NCBI RefSeq assembly: GCF_900111905.1
Contig: NZ_FOKM01000002.1
Coordinates: 124,001 to 188,000, forward strand
Reading direction: 5' to 3'
Length of the DNA: 64,000 nucleotides
Source of the DNA: Rhizobium sp. NFR07
Lineage (GTDB): Bacteria > Pseudomonadota > Alphaproteobacteria > Rhizobiales > Rhizobiaceae
Below, piece by piece: positions 44,565 to 53,231 of the stretch (position 1 is the stretch's first letter; each line of letters opens with the position of its first letter). Under the pieces are notes generated by a model. It made no database searches, was not told the DNA's origin, and saw only the letters and a program-made list of their open reading frames with translations. The translations under genes were made by a program, and so were the position numbers.

Positions 44565-44855
44565 TCAATCCGGATAGAGCGAGACGAGTGCCGTCGAAAG
44601 AAGTTCGTCGGCATAGGCATTGGCGGATTTCTGGTCCTTGTCGCTCAGTCCGACCTCGCGACACCTTTGCCGCACTGTGTCCTGGATCAGCTCGGCAATC
44701 CCCCGCGCCTGTTCCGGACTGCCATTCTCAGATGTGTCGAGCGCCAGCGCCAGCGCCGTCATCGATACGATCTCGAGCACGACCATGCGTGCCTCGAGAT
44801 CGGCTCTTAATAATCCGTCGGCATCCGCGCCATCCCGCTTGGAAGTTTCGCCCAC
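44565..44855 (-). CDS. Small hypothetical protein
   Basis: 96 aa from a GTG start with only a weak upstream purine stretch. Predominantly helical, acidic, no signal peptide; one moderately hydrophobic helix (ARMVVLEIVSMTALALALDT). No known domain. Convergent with polA and upstream of phnN on the same strand, but separated by the phnN-terminal hairpin, so not part of the phn operon. Moderate support as a real gene. Confidence 0.5.
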   Translation of the reverse strand: MGETSKRDGADADGLLRADLEARMVVLEIVSMTALALALDTSENGSPEQARGIAELIQDTVRQRCREVGLSDKDQKSANAYADELLSTALVSLYPD

Positions 44856-44922
44856 CGCCCCGACTCCATTATATATTCGGAATAGATGAACTAGGGGAGA
44901 AGTTGAAACTTTAAAGCGTAGC

Positions 44923-44940
44923 GGCGTTATTTTTAACGCC
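44923..44940 (-). terminator. Hairpin after phnN, end of the phosphonate operon
   Basis: GGCGTTA-AAAA-TAACGCC stem two bases after the phnN stop on the minus strand; no immediate T run, a CTTTAAAGTTT stretch follows about 15 nt on. Confidence 0.45.
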
Positions 44941-44942
44941 GG

Positions 44943-45536
44943 CTATTGATACTGTGGCAGGAAAGTTGAAAGCGTTTCGACCATGGCATTACCTGCCGCT
45001 TCGATCGTATCGCTATTATCGATCGTCACGACATTGTAGTCGCCGGTCACGCCGAGCGAGCTGCGCTGCAGTCGGCGAAGGATGTCTTCCTTGCTTTCCC
45101 GCCCCCGGGCCTCGAGCCGCGCAGCAAGCACTTCCGCCCGTGCCGTGACGTTGATGACGACGAGGCAGGAATAGGCATTGGCAAAGGCCGCAAGTGCCGA
45201 TCGCGACCCGTTGGCGATGACGAGTGCGCCACCTGCGACAGCCTCCCGGGTTTCGGCGGGTATGCCGTAATGCAGCCCATGCGCTGCCCAGGAGACGGCA
45301 AAGCGGCCTTCCGCCTCCAGTTTTGCGAACTCCGCCTCGCAGACGCCGTCATGGTCCTCGCCGCCGGCTGTTGCATCGCGGGTAATGATGCGCCGGGCGA
45401 AGATGACGTCCGGGCGGTCTGCGAAGATGCGCGCGGCATGGGCCATCAGCGTGTCCTTGCCGGCCCCGCTCGGGCCGACCACGACGGCCATACAGCCGGT
45501 GCGCTTGTCCTCGAGGCTCTGCGGGCGGGCGTCCAT
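44943..45536 (-). CDS. phnN: Ribose 1,5-bisphosphate phosphokinase
   Basis: 197 aa from the ATG at 45536, overlapping the phnM stop as TGATG. P-loop GPSGAGKDTLM (residues about 20-30), then ARRIITRDATAGGEDHDGV and HGLHYGIP typical of PhnN, a guanylate-kinase-like fold. It phosphorylates ribose 1,5-bisphosphate to PRPP, the last step of ribose recovery after C-P cleavage. Last gene of the phn locus. Confidence 0.95.
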   Translation of the reverse strand: MDARPQSLEDKRTGCMAVVVGPSGAGKDTLMAHAARIFADRPDVIFARRIITRDATAGGEDHDGVCEAEFAKLEAEGRFAVSWAAHGLHYGIPAETREAVAGGALVIANGSRSALAAFANAYSCLVVINVTARAEVLAARLEARGRESKEDILRRLQRSSLGVTGDYNVVTIDNSDTIEAAGNAMVETLSTFLPQYQ

Positions 45537-46675
45537 CACGCCACCCGTCGGCCCTGGCGCCATACGGCGCGCGATACCGGCACACCTTCCTGGCGATGCA
45601 CCCGGACCATGTCGGCGCGCAGGCCGACGGCAATCCGGCCGCGATCGTCGAGGCCGGCGGTGCGAGCAGGCGTCGCGGTCACCATGGAGATCGCCTTGGG
45701 CAGCGATATGCCGTCTACGTCGTCGGCAAGAATGAACGGCGCATAGAGAAGGCTGAGCGGCACATAGTCGGAAGACAGCACGTCGAGCACGCCCTTGGCG
45801 GCCAGATCACGGGCTGCGATATTGCCGGAATGGGATTTGCCGCGAACGACGTTCGGGGCGCCCATCAGGACGCTCATGCCGTGTTCATGCGACGCCTTGG
45901 CGGCCTCGAAGCTGGTCGGGAATTCCGCGAGCTTGACGCCGTTCTCGATCGCCTCGTCGACATGGGCGAGTGTCGCATCGTCATGGCTCGCGACCGTGAT
46001 TCCGTGCGCGGCGCAGTGCTTGGCGATGGCGATGCGATGCGGCGTCGAATTACGCTGCGATTCCTCGACCCGCTTGTCGACGAAGATCTTGAAGGCCTCA
46101 TCGGTAAGCCCGCGCTTCTTCTGATAGTAGAAGATGTACTGTTCCATGGTCTGGAACTGGCGCTGGCCGGGGGCATGGTCCATCAGCGAGACGAGGCGCA
46201 CATGGCTGTCGTTCTCGAAATCGGCGAAATGCTGCAGCACGTTGTCGGCCGAGACTTCGCAGCGCAGGTGGATCAGGTGCTCCGAGCGCAGGCGACCGTC
46301 ACGCTCGGCGGCCTGGATGGCATCGGCCATCTCGCGCATCTCGCCATGCTCGAAGCCGCCGTCCTCGTCCGAGCCCATGCGCAGGCAGTCGAAGACCGTG
46401 GTGATGCCGGACGAGGCGATCTGCGCGTCATGCGCCTGGATCGCGGCCGTCGCATTCCAGCGCACGCCGGGACGTGGCGAATAGTGCTGCTCCAGGTGGT
46501 CGGTATGCAGTTCGACCAGGCCGGGGATCAGGTAGTCGCCCTCGAAATCCTCGCCCGTCCCGACATTGCCCTCGGAAATATCGGCAATCTTGCCGTCACG
46601 GATCTGCACGGAACCGGAGATCATGCTGTCCTCCAGCACGATGCGGGCATTGGTGATGACGAGTTCGGCGGTCAT
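45536..46675 (-). CDS. phnM: Alpha-D-ribose 1-methylphosphonate 5-triphosphate diphosphatase
   Basis: 379 aa, amidohydrolase-superfamily barrel. Metal motif LIPGLVELHTDHLEQHYSPR (50-69), then SLMDHAPGQRQF, the His pair HGITVASHDDATLAHV and the C-terminal SSDYVPLSLLYAPF with the catalytic Asp. It removes pyrophosphate from ribose 1-phosphonate 5-triphosphate before PhnJ acts. Its start overlaps the DUF1045 stop as ATGA, and its stop overlaps phnN. Confidence 0.96.
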   Translation of the reverse strand: MTAELVITNARIVLEDSMISGSVQIRDGKIADISEGNVGTGEDFEGDYLIPGLVELHTDHLEQHYSPRPGVRWNATAAIQAHDAQIASSGITTVFDCLRMGSDEDGGFEHGEMREMADAIQAAERDGRLRSEHLIHLRCEVSADNVLQHFADFENDSHVRLVSLMDHAPGQRQFQTMEQYIFYYQKKRGLTDEAFKIFVDKRVEESQRNSTPHRIAIAKHCAAHGITVASHDDATLAHVDEAIENGVKLAEFPTSFEAAKASHEHGMSVLMGAPNVVRGKSHSGNIAARDLAAKGVLDVLSSDYVPLSLLYAPFILADDVDGISLPKAISMVTATPARTAGLDDRGRIAVGLRADMVRVHRQEGVPVSRAVWRQGRRVA

Positions 46676-47385
46676 GGGGCGGTCTTTCTGAGGTCGGAGA
46701 CGGATGCCAGCGGAATGTGGCGAAGGGCGGTGAAGGGAGCGCCGCGCTCGGCCTCGACGAAGATGGCCAGTCCGTCGATGGCAAGCGGGACATTGATGAA
46801 GTCGGCAAAGCGCGCTTCGAGCGCGTCCCGCATGGCCGGCGCCTGTTCCGGCGGCACCTGGCCGGTCAGGGTCATGTGGAACCGGAACTCGTCCATGACG
46901 TAAGGGTAGCCCCAGCGCTCCAGATTGGCGCGATGCTCCGGCGACAGGCTCTCCGGCTTTCGCCGGGCGATGTCGGCGTCGGAAAGCGGTGCACGAAAAG
47001 GTTCGAAATCCTCGACGATCTCGGCGGCGAAATCCTGCAGCACGGGATAGGCGCGGTCCGGCACCAGCGCGAAGAAGCGTCCAAGCTGGCCGATCACGAC
47101 ATTCGGAATGTCGAAGGCAGGCGTCGAGGCAGCAAAGTCCTCGAAGGCTTCGAGGAGCTCTTCCTGCGTATTTCCCTCGGCCAGCTCGAACGGTGCCTTG
47201 AGCGTCGCGTGAAAGGCGTAACGGCGCGGATCAGCGGTCAGGGCGTGCACGTCACCGGTGGAAATGCCTGCAACATCGGGCGTCGGAAACGTCTCACCCG
47301 TAAAGGCATCGCGGCCGAGCCAACGGGACGCAGTTGTCGTCAGCGGGTGGTCCGCGGCGGGGGAAAAATAGATCGCGTAGCGCAA
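46672..47385 (-). CDS. DUF1045 phosphonate-locus protein, 2H phosphoesterase superfamily
   Basis: 237 aa. Two H-x-T/S-type motifs typical of 2H phosphoesterases are visible: FHATLKAPF (about 58-66) and FHMTLTGQVP (about 168-177). The family (PF06299) is almost always found in phn operons. It is coupled to phnM by an ATGA overlap and thus to phnN. The 2H fold acts on cyclic phosphodiesters, and the locus has no phnP, the enzyme that opens 5-phosphoribosyl 1,2-cyclic phosphate; assigning this protein to that step is inference. Confidence 0.85.
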   Translation of the reverse strand: MRYAIYFSPAADHPLTTTASRWLGRDAFTGETFPTPDVAGISTGDVHALTADPRRYAFHATLKAPFELAEGNTQEELLEAFEDFAASTPAFDIPNVVIGQLGRFFALVPDRAYPVLQDFAAEIVEDFEPFRAPLSDADIARRKPESLSPEHRANLERWGYPYVMDEFRFHMTLTGQVPPEQAPAMRDALEARFADFINVPLAIDGLAIFVEAERGAPFTALRHIPLASVSDLRKTAP

Positions 47386-47474
47386 GGTATCGGTCCGGAA
47401 TCAGGAGCAGGGCGGCGCGGGGAGAGTAGCCCTCTGCCGCGCCCGAAGACAGGCCCTGCGCCTAAAAGATTTCC

Positions 47475-47492
47475 ATGACAGAATGATGATGT
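47475..47492 (-). promoter_or_regulatory. Possible PHO box before the DUF1045-phnM-phnN unit
   Basis: Minus strand: ACATCAT-CATT-CTGTCAT, two 7-mers at 11-bp spacing; the second is a perfect PHO half-site, the first matches 4 of 7. It sits in the 128-bp gap after phnE2. Suggests PhoB can start a separate transcript here. Confidence 0.4.
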
Positions 47493-47513
47493 CCGGCGCT
47501 TTTTCTGCGGCCC

Positions 47514-48869
47514 TTAATGGGTAGGGCCGCCGATCAGGCGCGAACGGATCGCGTTCGAGACATTGTCGAACAGGAAGACGACGAGGAGGATGAGGAGCAC
47601 CATATAGGCGACCTTGTCCCAGTCGGCATTGGTGCCCATCGCTTCGAGCAGCTTGAGGCCGATACCGCCTGCGCCGACGGCGCCGATGACGGTCGCCGAA
47701 CGGGTGTTGGATTCCCAGAAATACAGCGACTGGGAGATGAACACCGGCAGAACCTGCGGCACGACGCCGAAGCGGTTGACGATAACAGGAGGCGCGCCGA
47801 CCGATTTTACGCCCTCGCGCTGCTTGTCGTCGACATTTTCGACCGCCTCCGCATAGACCTTGCCCAGCGCGCCGGCATCGGTGAAGAAAATCGCAGCGAT
47901 ACCAGGGATCGGCCCGGGGCCGAAGGAGCGGGTGAAGAACAGCGCCCAGATCAGCATGTCGACCGAGCGCAGGAAATCGAACAACCGCTTCATGCCCCAG
48001 TTGGCGGCGCGGTTGCGGGTGATGTTGCGGGCGGCGATGAAGGCGAGCGGGAAGGCAAAGATCGTACCGAGCAGCGTGCCGACAAAGGCCATGACCAGCG
48101 TCTGCAAGAGCTTGGACAGGATGTCGGCGTGCTGCCAGACATTGTTGCCGAGGAAGTCGTCGACCATGTGGCCGATATTCGAGCGTGCCGGATCGAGACG
48201 TTCTCCGACGGTCGCGAGGGCGGCGAGCTGGCCCCAGCTCTTGCCCCAGAAATCCGACTTGGTGTCGAACAGGAAGTTCGCCCAGCCGAGGAAGCGGCGC
48301 TGGACATAGACCTGGCTCGTGCGGATCTCGGCCTGGCCTTCATAGCCGTAGTTCACGATGACCTTGTTGCCATCCTGCTGAATGGCAGCAGGCGCACCGG
48401 CTGGAGCGGTTGCGGCGTCTTCGGTGATCGTGACCGGATAGGCGGTACCGTTGAGATAAACGTCGACGCGGCTGGTCGTCACGTCGAGACGGTCGGCCTC
48501 GCTGCCATAGGTGACCGAATAGCCGCCGTTCGGGGTCGGCTGCAGCCAGAAGATGTCGGCGCCTTCGGCATATTGTCCTCGGCTCGACCATTGCGGCTTG
48601 ACCGTACCGTCATCCTGAAAGCGCAGGCGCGGCTGGGCGCGCCAGGAATACCAGTCCTGGACATAGAGTGAGGCACGATCCCACTGGCCGTTCATGAAGG
48701 CCGGGCCGACATTGAAGGCGAAGAAGCAGATCGTCAGATAGATGACGACGATGCCGGAGCCGACGAGCAGGCCGTAGCGCCGCATGAACGAGCGGTGGAA
48801 GACTTCCGGATAGGCGGCGCGCAGGCGCTCGCGGTCGGAGGCGTTGATGCTGGGAACCGAGGACGTCAT
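47514..48869 (-). CDS. phnE: Phosphonate ABC transporter permease, second PhnE
   Basis: 451 aa from the ATG at 48869, overlapping the stop of the first permease (TGATG). After the first membrane helix (about 33-53) there is a large extracytoplasmic insertion of roughly 150 residues (DRASLYVQDWYSWRAQPRLR to VYVQRRFLGW), then the usual permease domain with ABC-interaction loop EAVENVDDKQREGVKSVGAP (about 345-365). It forms the channel with the other PhnE, fed by PhnD and driven by PhnC. The insertion makes it longer than a typical PhnE (about 270 aa). Confidence 0.92.
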   Translation of the reverse strand: MTSSVPSINASDRERLRAAYPEVFHRSFMRRYGLLVGSGIVVIYLTICFFAFNVGPAFMNGQWDRASLYVQDWYSWRAQPRLRFQDDGTVKPQWSSRGQYAEGADIFWLQPTPNGGYSVTYGSEADRLDVTTSRVDVYLNGTAYPVTITEDAATAPAGAPAAIQQDGNKVIVNYGYEGQAEIRTSQVYVQRRFLGWANFLFDTKSDFWGKSWGQLAALATVGERLDPARSNIGHMVDDFLGNNVWQHADILSKLLQTLVMAFVGTLLGTIFAFPLAFIAARNITRNRAANWGMKRLFDFLRSVDMLIWALFFTRSFGPGPIPGIAAIFFTDAGALGKVYAEAVENVDDKQREGVKSVGAPPVIVNRFGVVPQVLPVFISQSLYFWESNTRSATVIGAVGAGGIGLKLLEAMGTNADWDKVAYMVLLILLVVFLFDNVSNAIRSRLIGGPTH

Positions 48870-49858
48870 CAGGCTGCTCCCCTGCCGAGTTCGAAGGACT
48901 GTTGGCCGATCAGCCGGCGGCGCAGCCATGCGGAGAACTGGTCGATGATGATGATGCTGACGAGCAGCAGGATGATGATCGCATAGGTCTTGGCGGCATG
49001 GTCGCGGCCGATTGCAAGACGGAAGACCTCGCCGATACCGCCGCCGCCGACGGCCCCGATGATGGTCGAGGCGCGTACGTTGATCTCGGCGCGCAGCAGC
49101 GTATAGGAGACGAAATTCGGCAGGACCTGGGGAACGATGGCGAAGCGCACGCGCTCGACCCAGCTTGCGCCGGCGGCCCTGAGGCCCTCATCCGGCTTCA
49201 TGTCGGAATTTTCGACCACTTCGAAGAACAGTTTTCCCAGCGCGCCGATCGTGTGGACAGTGATGGCGATGATCGCGGCGATCGGACCGATCGACAGGAT
49301 CGCGGTCAGGAGGCCGGCAATGACGATTTCGGGAAAGGCGCGCAGCACTTCCATGATCCGGCGCACGACGAAGCGCGTGGCGCCGGCGCCGACCAGATTG
49401 GTCGAGGCGAAGAAGCAGAGAAGGAAGGCAAGCGCCGCGCCGATAATGGTCGAGACCAGTGCGATATTGATGGTGATGATCAGCTGGTAGAAGAAATTCG
49501 GGATGTAGAACGTGTCGGTAATGTAGTGGCGGTCGGCCGTATAATTGTATTTCAGCGAGCCATCTGCATAGGGTGAGGGCAGGTCGAACATCGCCCGGAT
49601 GATCTCCATCGGGCTGTCCGGCACGAAGCTACGGATGAAATCGAAGAAATAGGGCAGGCGCTCGAAGAACTTGCCGGCATTCGCATCATTGGCGAATTGC
49701 AGCGAGGCAAACAGCACGACGAGGAAAACGACGATCGAGATCGCGGTATAGACACGGCGCGTGCGCAATTGCTGCCGGTAGTGCTGCATCATCAGGGATG
49801 CGGCCGGGCCAATTCCACCCCCCGGGACTGCGTTGTTATGTTCGCTCATAGTCGCCAT
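48869..49858 (-). CDS. phnE: Phosphonate ABC transporter permease, first PhnE
   Basis: 329 aa. N-terminal cytoplasmic segment, first helix about 38-57, then a permease domain with five further helices and the EAA-type loop EVVENSDMKPDEGLRAAGAS (about 213-232). Start at 49858; an ATG three codons on is also possible. Pairs with the second PhnE as a heterodimeric channel. Translationally coupled to it; follows phnD by 77 bp. Confidence 0.93.
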   Translation of the reverse strand: MATMSEHNNAVPGGGIGPAASLMMQHYRQQLRTRRVYTAISIVVFLVVLFASLQFANDANAGKFFERLPYFFDFIRSFVPDSPMEIIRAMFDLPSPYADGSLKYNYTADRHYITDTFYIPNFFYQLIITINIALVSTIIGAALAFLLCFFASTNLVGAGATRFVVRRIMEVLRAFPEIVIAGLLTAILSIGPIAAIIAITVHTIGALGKLFFEVVENSDMKPDEGLRAAGASWVERVRFAIVPQVLPNFVSYTLLRAEINVRASTIIGAVGGGGIGEVFRLAIGRDHAAKTYAIIILLLVSIIIIDQFSAWLRRRLIGQQSFELGRGAA

Positions 49859-49935
49859 TAGCCTGCGTCCCGTGCTCTCTTTGCAGAACGGCGGCGCCCG
49901 AGGGCGCCGCCGTCAGATCGGTATCAAGGGGTGGA

Positions 49936-50841
49936 TCAGCCGCCGATGACGGACTTACGAGCGTCGATGATCGTCTGGTAGAAGGACGGATCGACCTTGA
50001 TGTATTCCTTGTTGTCGCCCTGGGTGTAGGCCTTGAAGCAATCGTGGTCCTTCTTCGGCAGTTCGAGGAAGTAGGCTTCGACCTTGGCGCGCATGTCTTC
50101 CGGCAGCTTGTTGTTGACCATCAGCGGGCCGTTCGGGATCAGCGGGGACTTCCAGACTTCGACGACGTCGTCCATGTCGAGGATGCCCTTGTTGACCATC
50201 TGGTGCAGGTTGCCACCGGTATAGCCTTCTTCCCACTTGCCAACGCCCGAACCAAAGGTCGTGCCGACGTCGAACTTCTTGTCGAGAACGGCGAGAACGA
50301 GGTTCTCATGGCCGCCGCCGAAGCCGCTTTCAGAGAAATATTCCTTGACCGGTGCGCCGATTTCCTTCGGCAGGGCGACGTTCGGGACGAGGTAGCCCGA
50401 AGTTGAGTCCGGGTCGGCGAAGCCGATCTTCTTGCCCTTTGCGTCGGCGAGCGTCTTGATGCCCGAATCCTTGCGGGCAACCATGATGGAGTAGTAACCG
50501 CTGGAACCGTCCGACTGGGTGTAGGTCAGGATCGGGTCGACGGCCTTCGGGTCCTTCAGCGCGATTGCGGCGTAGGAGGAAGCGCCCATCGAAGCGATGT
50601 CGATCGTGCCGCCGAGCAGGCCCTGGATGACGCCGTTATAGTCCGGCGACGGGAAGATCTGAACTTCCGGAACGCCGGTGAAGGCCTTCAGGCCATCGGC
50701 GACGCACTGGGTGTTGCGGATCTGGTCGGCTTCGTTTTCCGAGCCGTCGAGACCGATGCGCAGGACCTTGACGTCCTGGGCCATTGCGGAACCTGCAACG
50801 ACGCTCAGCGCGACGGCAGCAAGAAGAGCTTGTCTCAGCAT
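49936..50841 (-). CDS. phnD: Phosphonate-binding periplasmic protein PhnD
   Basis: 301 aa from the ATG at 50841 (AGGAGA upstream), opening a signal peptide MLRQALLAAVALSVVAGSAM cut after AQ. Type II binding-protein fold with TYTQSDGSSGYYSIMVARKD and GFADPDSTSGYLVP, where Ser/Thr residues contact the phosphonate in PhnD proteins. Captures alkylphosphonates or phosphate for PhnC-E. Third gene region of the phnC-D-E1-E2 transport unit. Confidence 0.95.
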   Translation of the reverse strand: MLRQALLAAVALSVVAGSAMAQDVKVLRIGLDGSENEADQIRNTQCVADGLKAFTGVPEVQIFPSPDYNGVIQGLLGGTIDIASMGASSYAAIALKDPKAVDPILTYTQSDGSSGYYSIMVARKDSGIKTLADAKGKKIGFADPDSTSGYLVPNVALPKEIGAPVKEYFSESGFGGGHENLVLAVLDKKFDVGTTFGSGVGKWEEGYTGGNLHQMVNKGILDMDDVVEVWKSPLIPNGPLMVNNKLPEDMRAKVEAYFLELPKKDHDCFKAYTQGDNKEYIKVDPSFYQTIIDARKSVIGG

Positions 50842-50926
50842 GGTGATCTCCTGTTTCCGGGTTTTCCGGAGTTGGGTCATGAAAAATTGCGCCCTTTACG
50901 CGGGCAGACGATCGTCTTGTGCGGGC

Positions 50927-51781
50927 TCAGGCCCTGGCGCTTGCCAGTGTGCTGATGCCGCCCGATTCCTTTGCCGTGCTCACCTGAGCAGCGGGGATGT
51001 TGATGCTGGTCGACGTCATCGTTTCGTCGATGCCTGCGCCGTCCCTGTCGGAGCCGTAGATCTCCTGGACAGCTTCCGCATTCAGTTCCGATGGCGTGCC
51101 GTCGAATACGACGCGGCCGCCAGCCATGCCGATGATCCGTTCACAATAGCTGCGGGCGGTATCGAGCGTATGAAGATTGGTAATGACGGTGATGCCCTCG
51201 CGCTCGTTGATGTCGCGAAGCGCGTCCATCACGATCTTGGCGTTGAGCGGATCGAGCGAGGCGATCGGCTCGTCGGCAAGCAGCATCTTCGGCGACTGCA
51301 TCAGCGCGCGGGCAATCGCGACACGCTGCTGCTGACCACCCGAAAGCGTTCCGGCGCGCTGCATGGCGGTCTGCTCGATGCCGAGGCGCTCGAGGGCCGC
51401 AATTGCAGCGAGACGCTCATCGTCGGAGAAGATGTTGAGAAGGCTCATCAACGTGGAGCGGTGGTTTAACCGGCCGAGCATGACATTGGTCAGAACGTCG
51501 AGGCGCGGCACGAGATTGAATTGCTGGAAGATCATCGCGCAGTCGCGCTGCCAGTTGCGCAGGGCAGCACCCTTGAGCGACGACACTTCGATATCGTTGA
51601 ACCGGATCGAGCCCGAGCTTGGCTCCTGAAGACGGTTGATCATGCGCAGAAGAGTGGACTTGCCGGCGCCGGAGCGACCGATGATGCCAACCATCTGGCC
51701 CTGGGGAATCTCGACGTTGACGGCATTGACCGCAATACGGTCGCCGAAACGCCTGGTTACATTCCTCAGTTCAAACATCAT
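50927..51781 (-). CDS. phnC: Phosphonate ABC transporter ATP-binding protein PhnC
   Basis: 284 aa; an ATG pair at 51781/51778 opens the protein. Walker [12 protein letters not shown] (35-45), Q-loop FQQFNLVPR, signature [15 protein letters not shown] (about 151-165), Walker [16 protein letters not shown]-terminal extension of about 35 residues is specific to this group. Energises phosphonate uptake. Heads the transport operon behind tandem PHO-box-like repeats. Confidence 0.95.
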   Translation of the reverse strand: MMFELRNVTRRFGDRIAVNAVNVEIPQGQMVGIIGRSGAGKSTLLRMINRLQEPSSGSIRFNDIEVSSLKGAALRNWQRDCAMIFQQFNLVPRLDVLTNVMLGRLNHRSTLMSLLNIFSDDERLAAIAALERLGIEQTAMQRAGTLSGGQQQRVAIARALMQSPKMLLADEPIASLDPLNAKIVMDALRDINEREGITVITNLHTLDTARSYCERIIGMAGGRVVFDGTPSELNAEAVQEIYGSDRDGAGIDETMTSTSINIPAAQVSTAKESGGISTLASARA

Positions 51782-51872
51782 GTTTTCAGTCCGTCCTAAC
51801 CCCTGCTGGGCATCGGATTAGACCCGGTTGATGAAGCCTGAATGTCGGTTTGATGTCGGTTTTGTAACAAGA

Positions 51873-51890
51873 ATGACGGGGTTGTCACAG
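51873..51890 (-). promoter_or_regulatory. PHO box upstream of phnC, with a second direct repeat nearby
   Basis: Minus strand: CTGTGAC-AACC-CCGTCAT, 7-4-7 spacing, 6 and 6 of 7 matches to the PHO half-site CTGTCAT. A further pair, CCGACAT-CAAA-CCGACAT (5 of 7 each), lies at 51842-51859, between this site and the gene. PhoB binding here would give phosphate control of the transport genes. The site lies just after the transferase stop codon. Confidence 0.68.
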
Positions 51891-51895
51891 TTTCG

Positions 51896-52513
51896 TTACG
51901 TGCCGTATCGGGACAGAAAGTCCTCCGCGGAAAGCGCCCGGAAATCATCCAGAGCCTTGCGCAGCCTGAGATGATCCCAGTCCCACCAGGCCAGCCGATC
52001 CATGCCCTCGCCGATCTCTTTGGTGAAGCGCTCGCGGATCAGCTTGGCCGGAACGCCGCCGACGATCGTGTAGGGTGCCACGTCCTTGGAGACGACGGCG
52101 CCGGCACCGATCACCGCGCCGTTGCCGACGGTGACGCCCGGCAGCACGGTGGCGCCGTGGCCGATCCAGACGTCATGGCCGATCGTCACGCGGTTCTCAC
52201 GCCGCCACTCGAAGAAGTCCTTCTCGTTTTCGGCATCGTCCCAATAGTTGGCTGCACGATAGGTGAAGTGATGCAGCGTGGCGCGCCAGGTTGGATGGTT
52301 CGTTGCGTTGAGGCGCACGGAGGCGGCCATGTTGACGAACTTGCCGATCGTCGCGCACCAGATCGAACCGTCCTGCATGATGTAGGAATAGTCGCCGATC
52401 TCGGCCTCGTCGATGCGGCAGCGCTCGGCGATCTCGGTATAGCGGCCGATCGTCGAATTGCTGACGCTCGCGGTCGGATGGATGACGGGTTCGAGACCGA
52501 CCTTGGCACTCAT
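51896..52513 (-). CDS. Hexapeptide-repeat acetyltransferase of the phosphonate locus
   Basis: 205 aa, left-handed beta-helix acyltransferase (xenobiotic acetyltransferase-like). Hexapeptide repeats in [20 protein letters not shown] and again in [20 protein letters not shown] and [20 protein letters not shown]; probable catalytic His in NATNHPTWR. It belongs to the transferase family regularly seen in phn operons (TIGR03308-type). Overlaps the phnL stop as ATGA. It may acetylate aminoalkylphosphonates, as PhnO does in E. coli; that is inference. Confidence 0.87.
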   Translation of the reverse strand: MSAKVGLEPVIHPTASVSNSTIGRYTEIAERCRIDEAEIGDYSYIMQDGSIWCATIGKFVNMAASVRLNATNHPTWRATLHHFTYRAANYWDDAENEKDFFEWRRENRVTIGHDVWIGHGATVLPGVTVGNGAVIGAGAVVSKDVAPYTIVGGVPAKLIRERFTKEIGEGMDRLAWWDWDHLRLRKALDDFRALSAEDFLSRYGT

Positions 52514-53220
52514 GCTGCGATGGCCTTTCGGGGAGAAAATGCGCTGACGTCGAGAATGCGGTCCGCCACCGCCTCGCGCACTTCCTCGTCATGGAAGATG
52601 CCGAGCATGGCGACGCCCTCTTGCTTCTTCGCGGCGATCATCTCGACCACGACGCGCCGGTTGGTGGCGTCGAGCGAGGCGGTCGGTTCGTCGAGAAGCA
52701 GGATGGTGTGGCTGGTGATGAAGCCGCGGGCGATGTTGACGCGCTGCTGCTCGCCGCCGGAGAAGGTGGCGGGCGGCAGCGTCCAGAGTTCGCGCGGCAG
52801 GTTGAGCCGGGAAAGCAGCTCTTCTGCCTTGGCCTTCGCTTCCGCCGCGTCGATGCCGCGGGCGGTGAGCGGTTCAGCGACCACGTCGATTGCGGCGACG
52901 CGCGGTACGGTGCGCAGGAACTGGCTGACATAACCCATGGTTTGGCGGCGCACGTCGATGATTGTGCGCGGATCGGCGCTGGCGATATCGACGATACGGT
53001 CCTGGTGATTGACGAGGATCTGGCCGGCATCGACGGCATAGTTGCCGTAGAGCATTTTCAGGATCGAGCTCTTACCGATGCCCGACGGGCCGCCGAGCAC
53101 GACGCATTCGCCGGCTGCGACGGAAAAGTTCACGTCGTTGACGACAGGCAGCTTGATGCCGTCGCGTAAGTGCATGGTGAAGCTCTTGAAGACTTCCGAG
53201 ACGACGAGGGGAGTGGCCAT
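52510..53220 (-). CDS. phnL: C-P lyase subunit PhnL (ABC-type ATPase)
   Basis: 236 aa. Walker [16 protein letters not shown] (about 43-57), Q-loop [14 protein letters not shown], signature [15 protein letters not shown] and Walker [20 protein letters not shown]-like ATPase of the C-P lyase system that is not a transporter; PhnL cooperates with PhnK on the PhnGHIJ core. Lies 11 bp after phnK. Confidence 0.95.
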   Translation of the reverse strand: MATPLVVSEVFKSFTMHLRDGIKLPVVNDVNFSVAAGECVVLGGPSGIGKSSILKMLYGNYAVDAGQILVNHQDRIVDIASADPRTIIDVRRQTMGYVSQFLRTVPRVAAIDVVAEPLTARGIDAAEAKAKAEELLSRLNLPRELWTLPPATFSGGEQQRVNIARGFITSHTILLLDEPTASLDATNRRVVVEMIAAKKQEGVAMLGIFHDEEVREAVADRILDVSAFSPRKAIAA

Positions 53221-53231
53221 CGGGATCTCCT

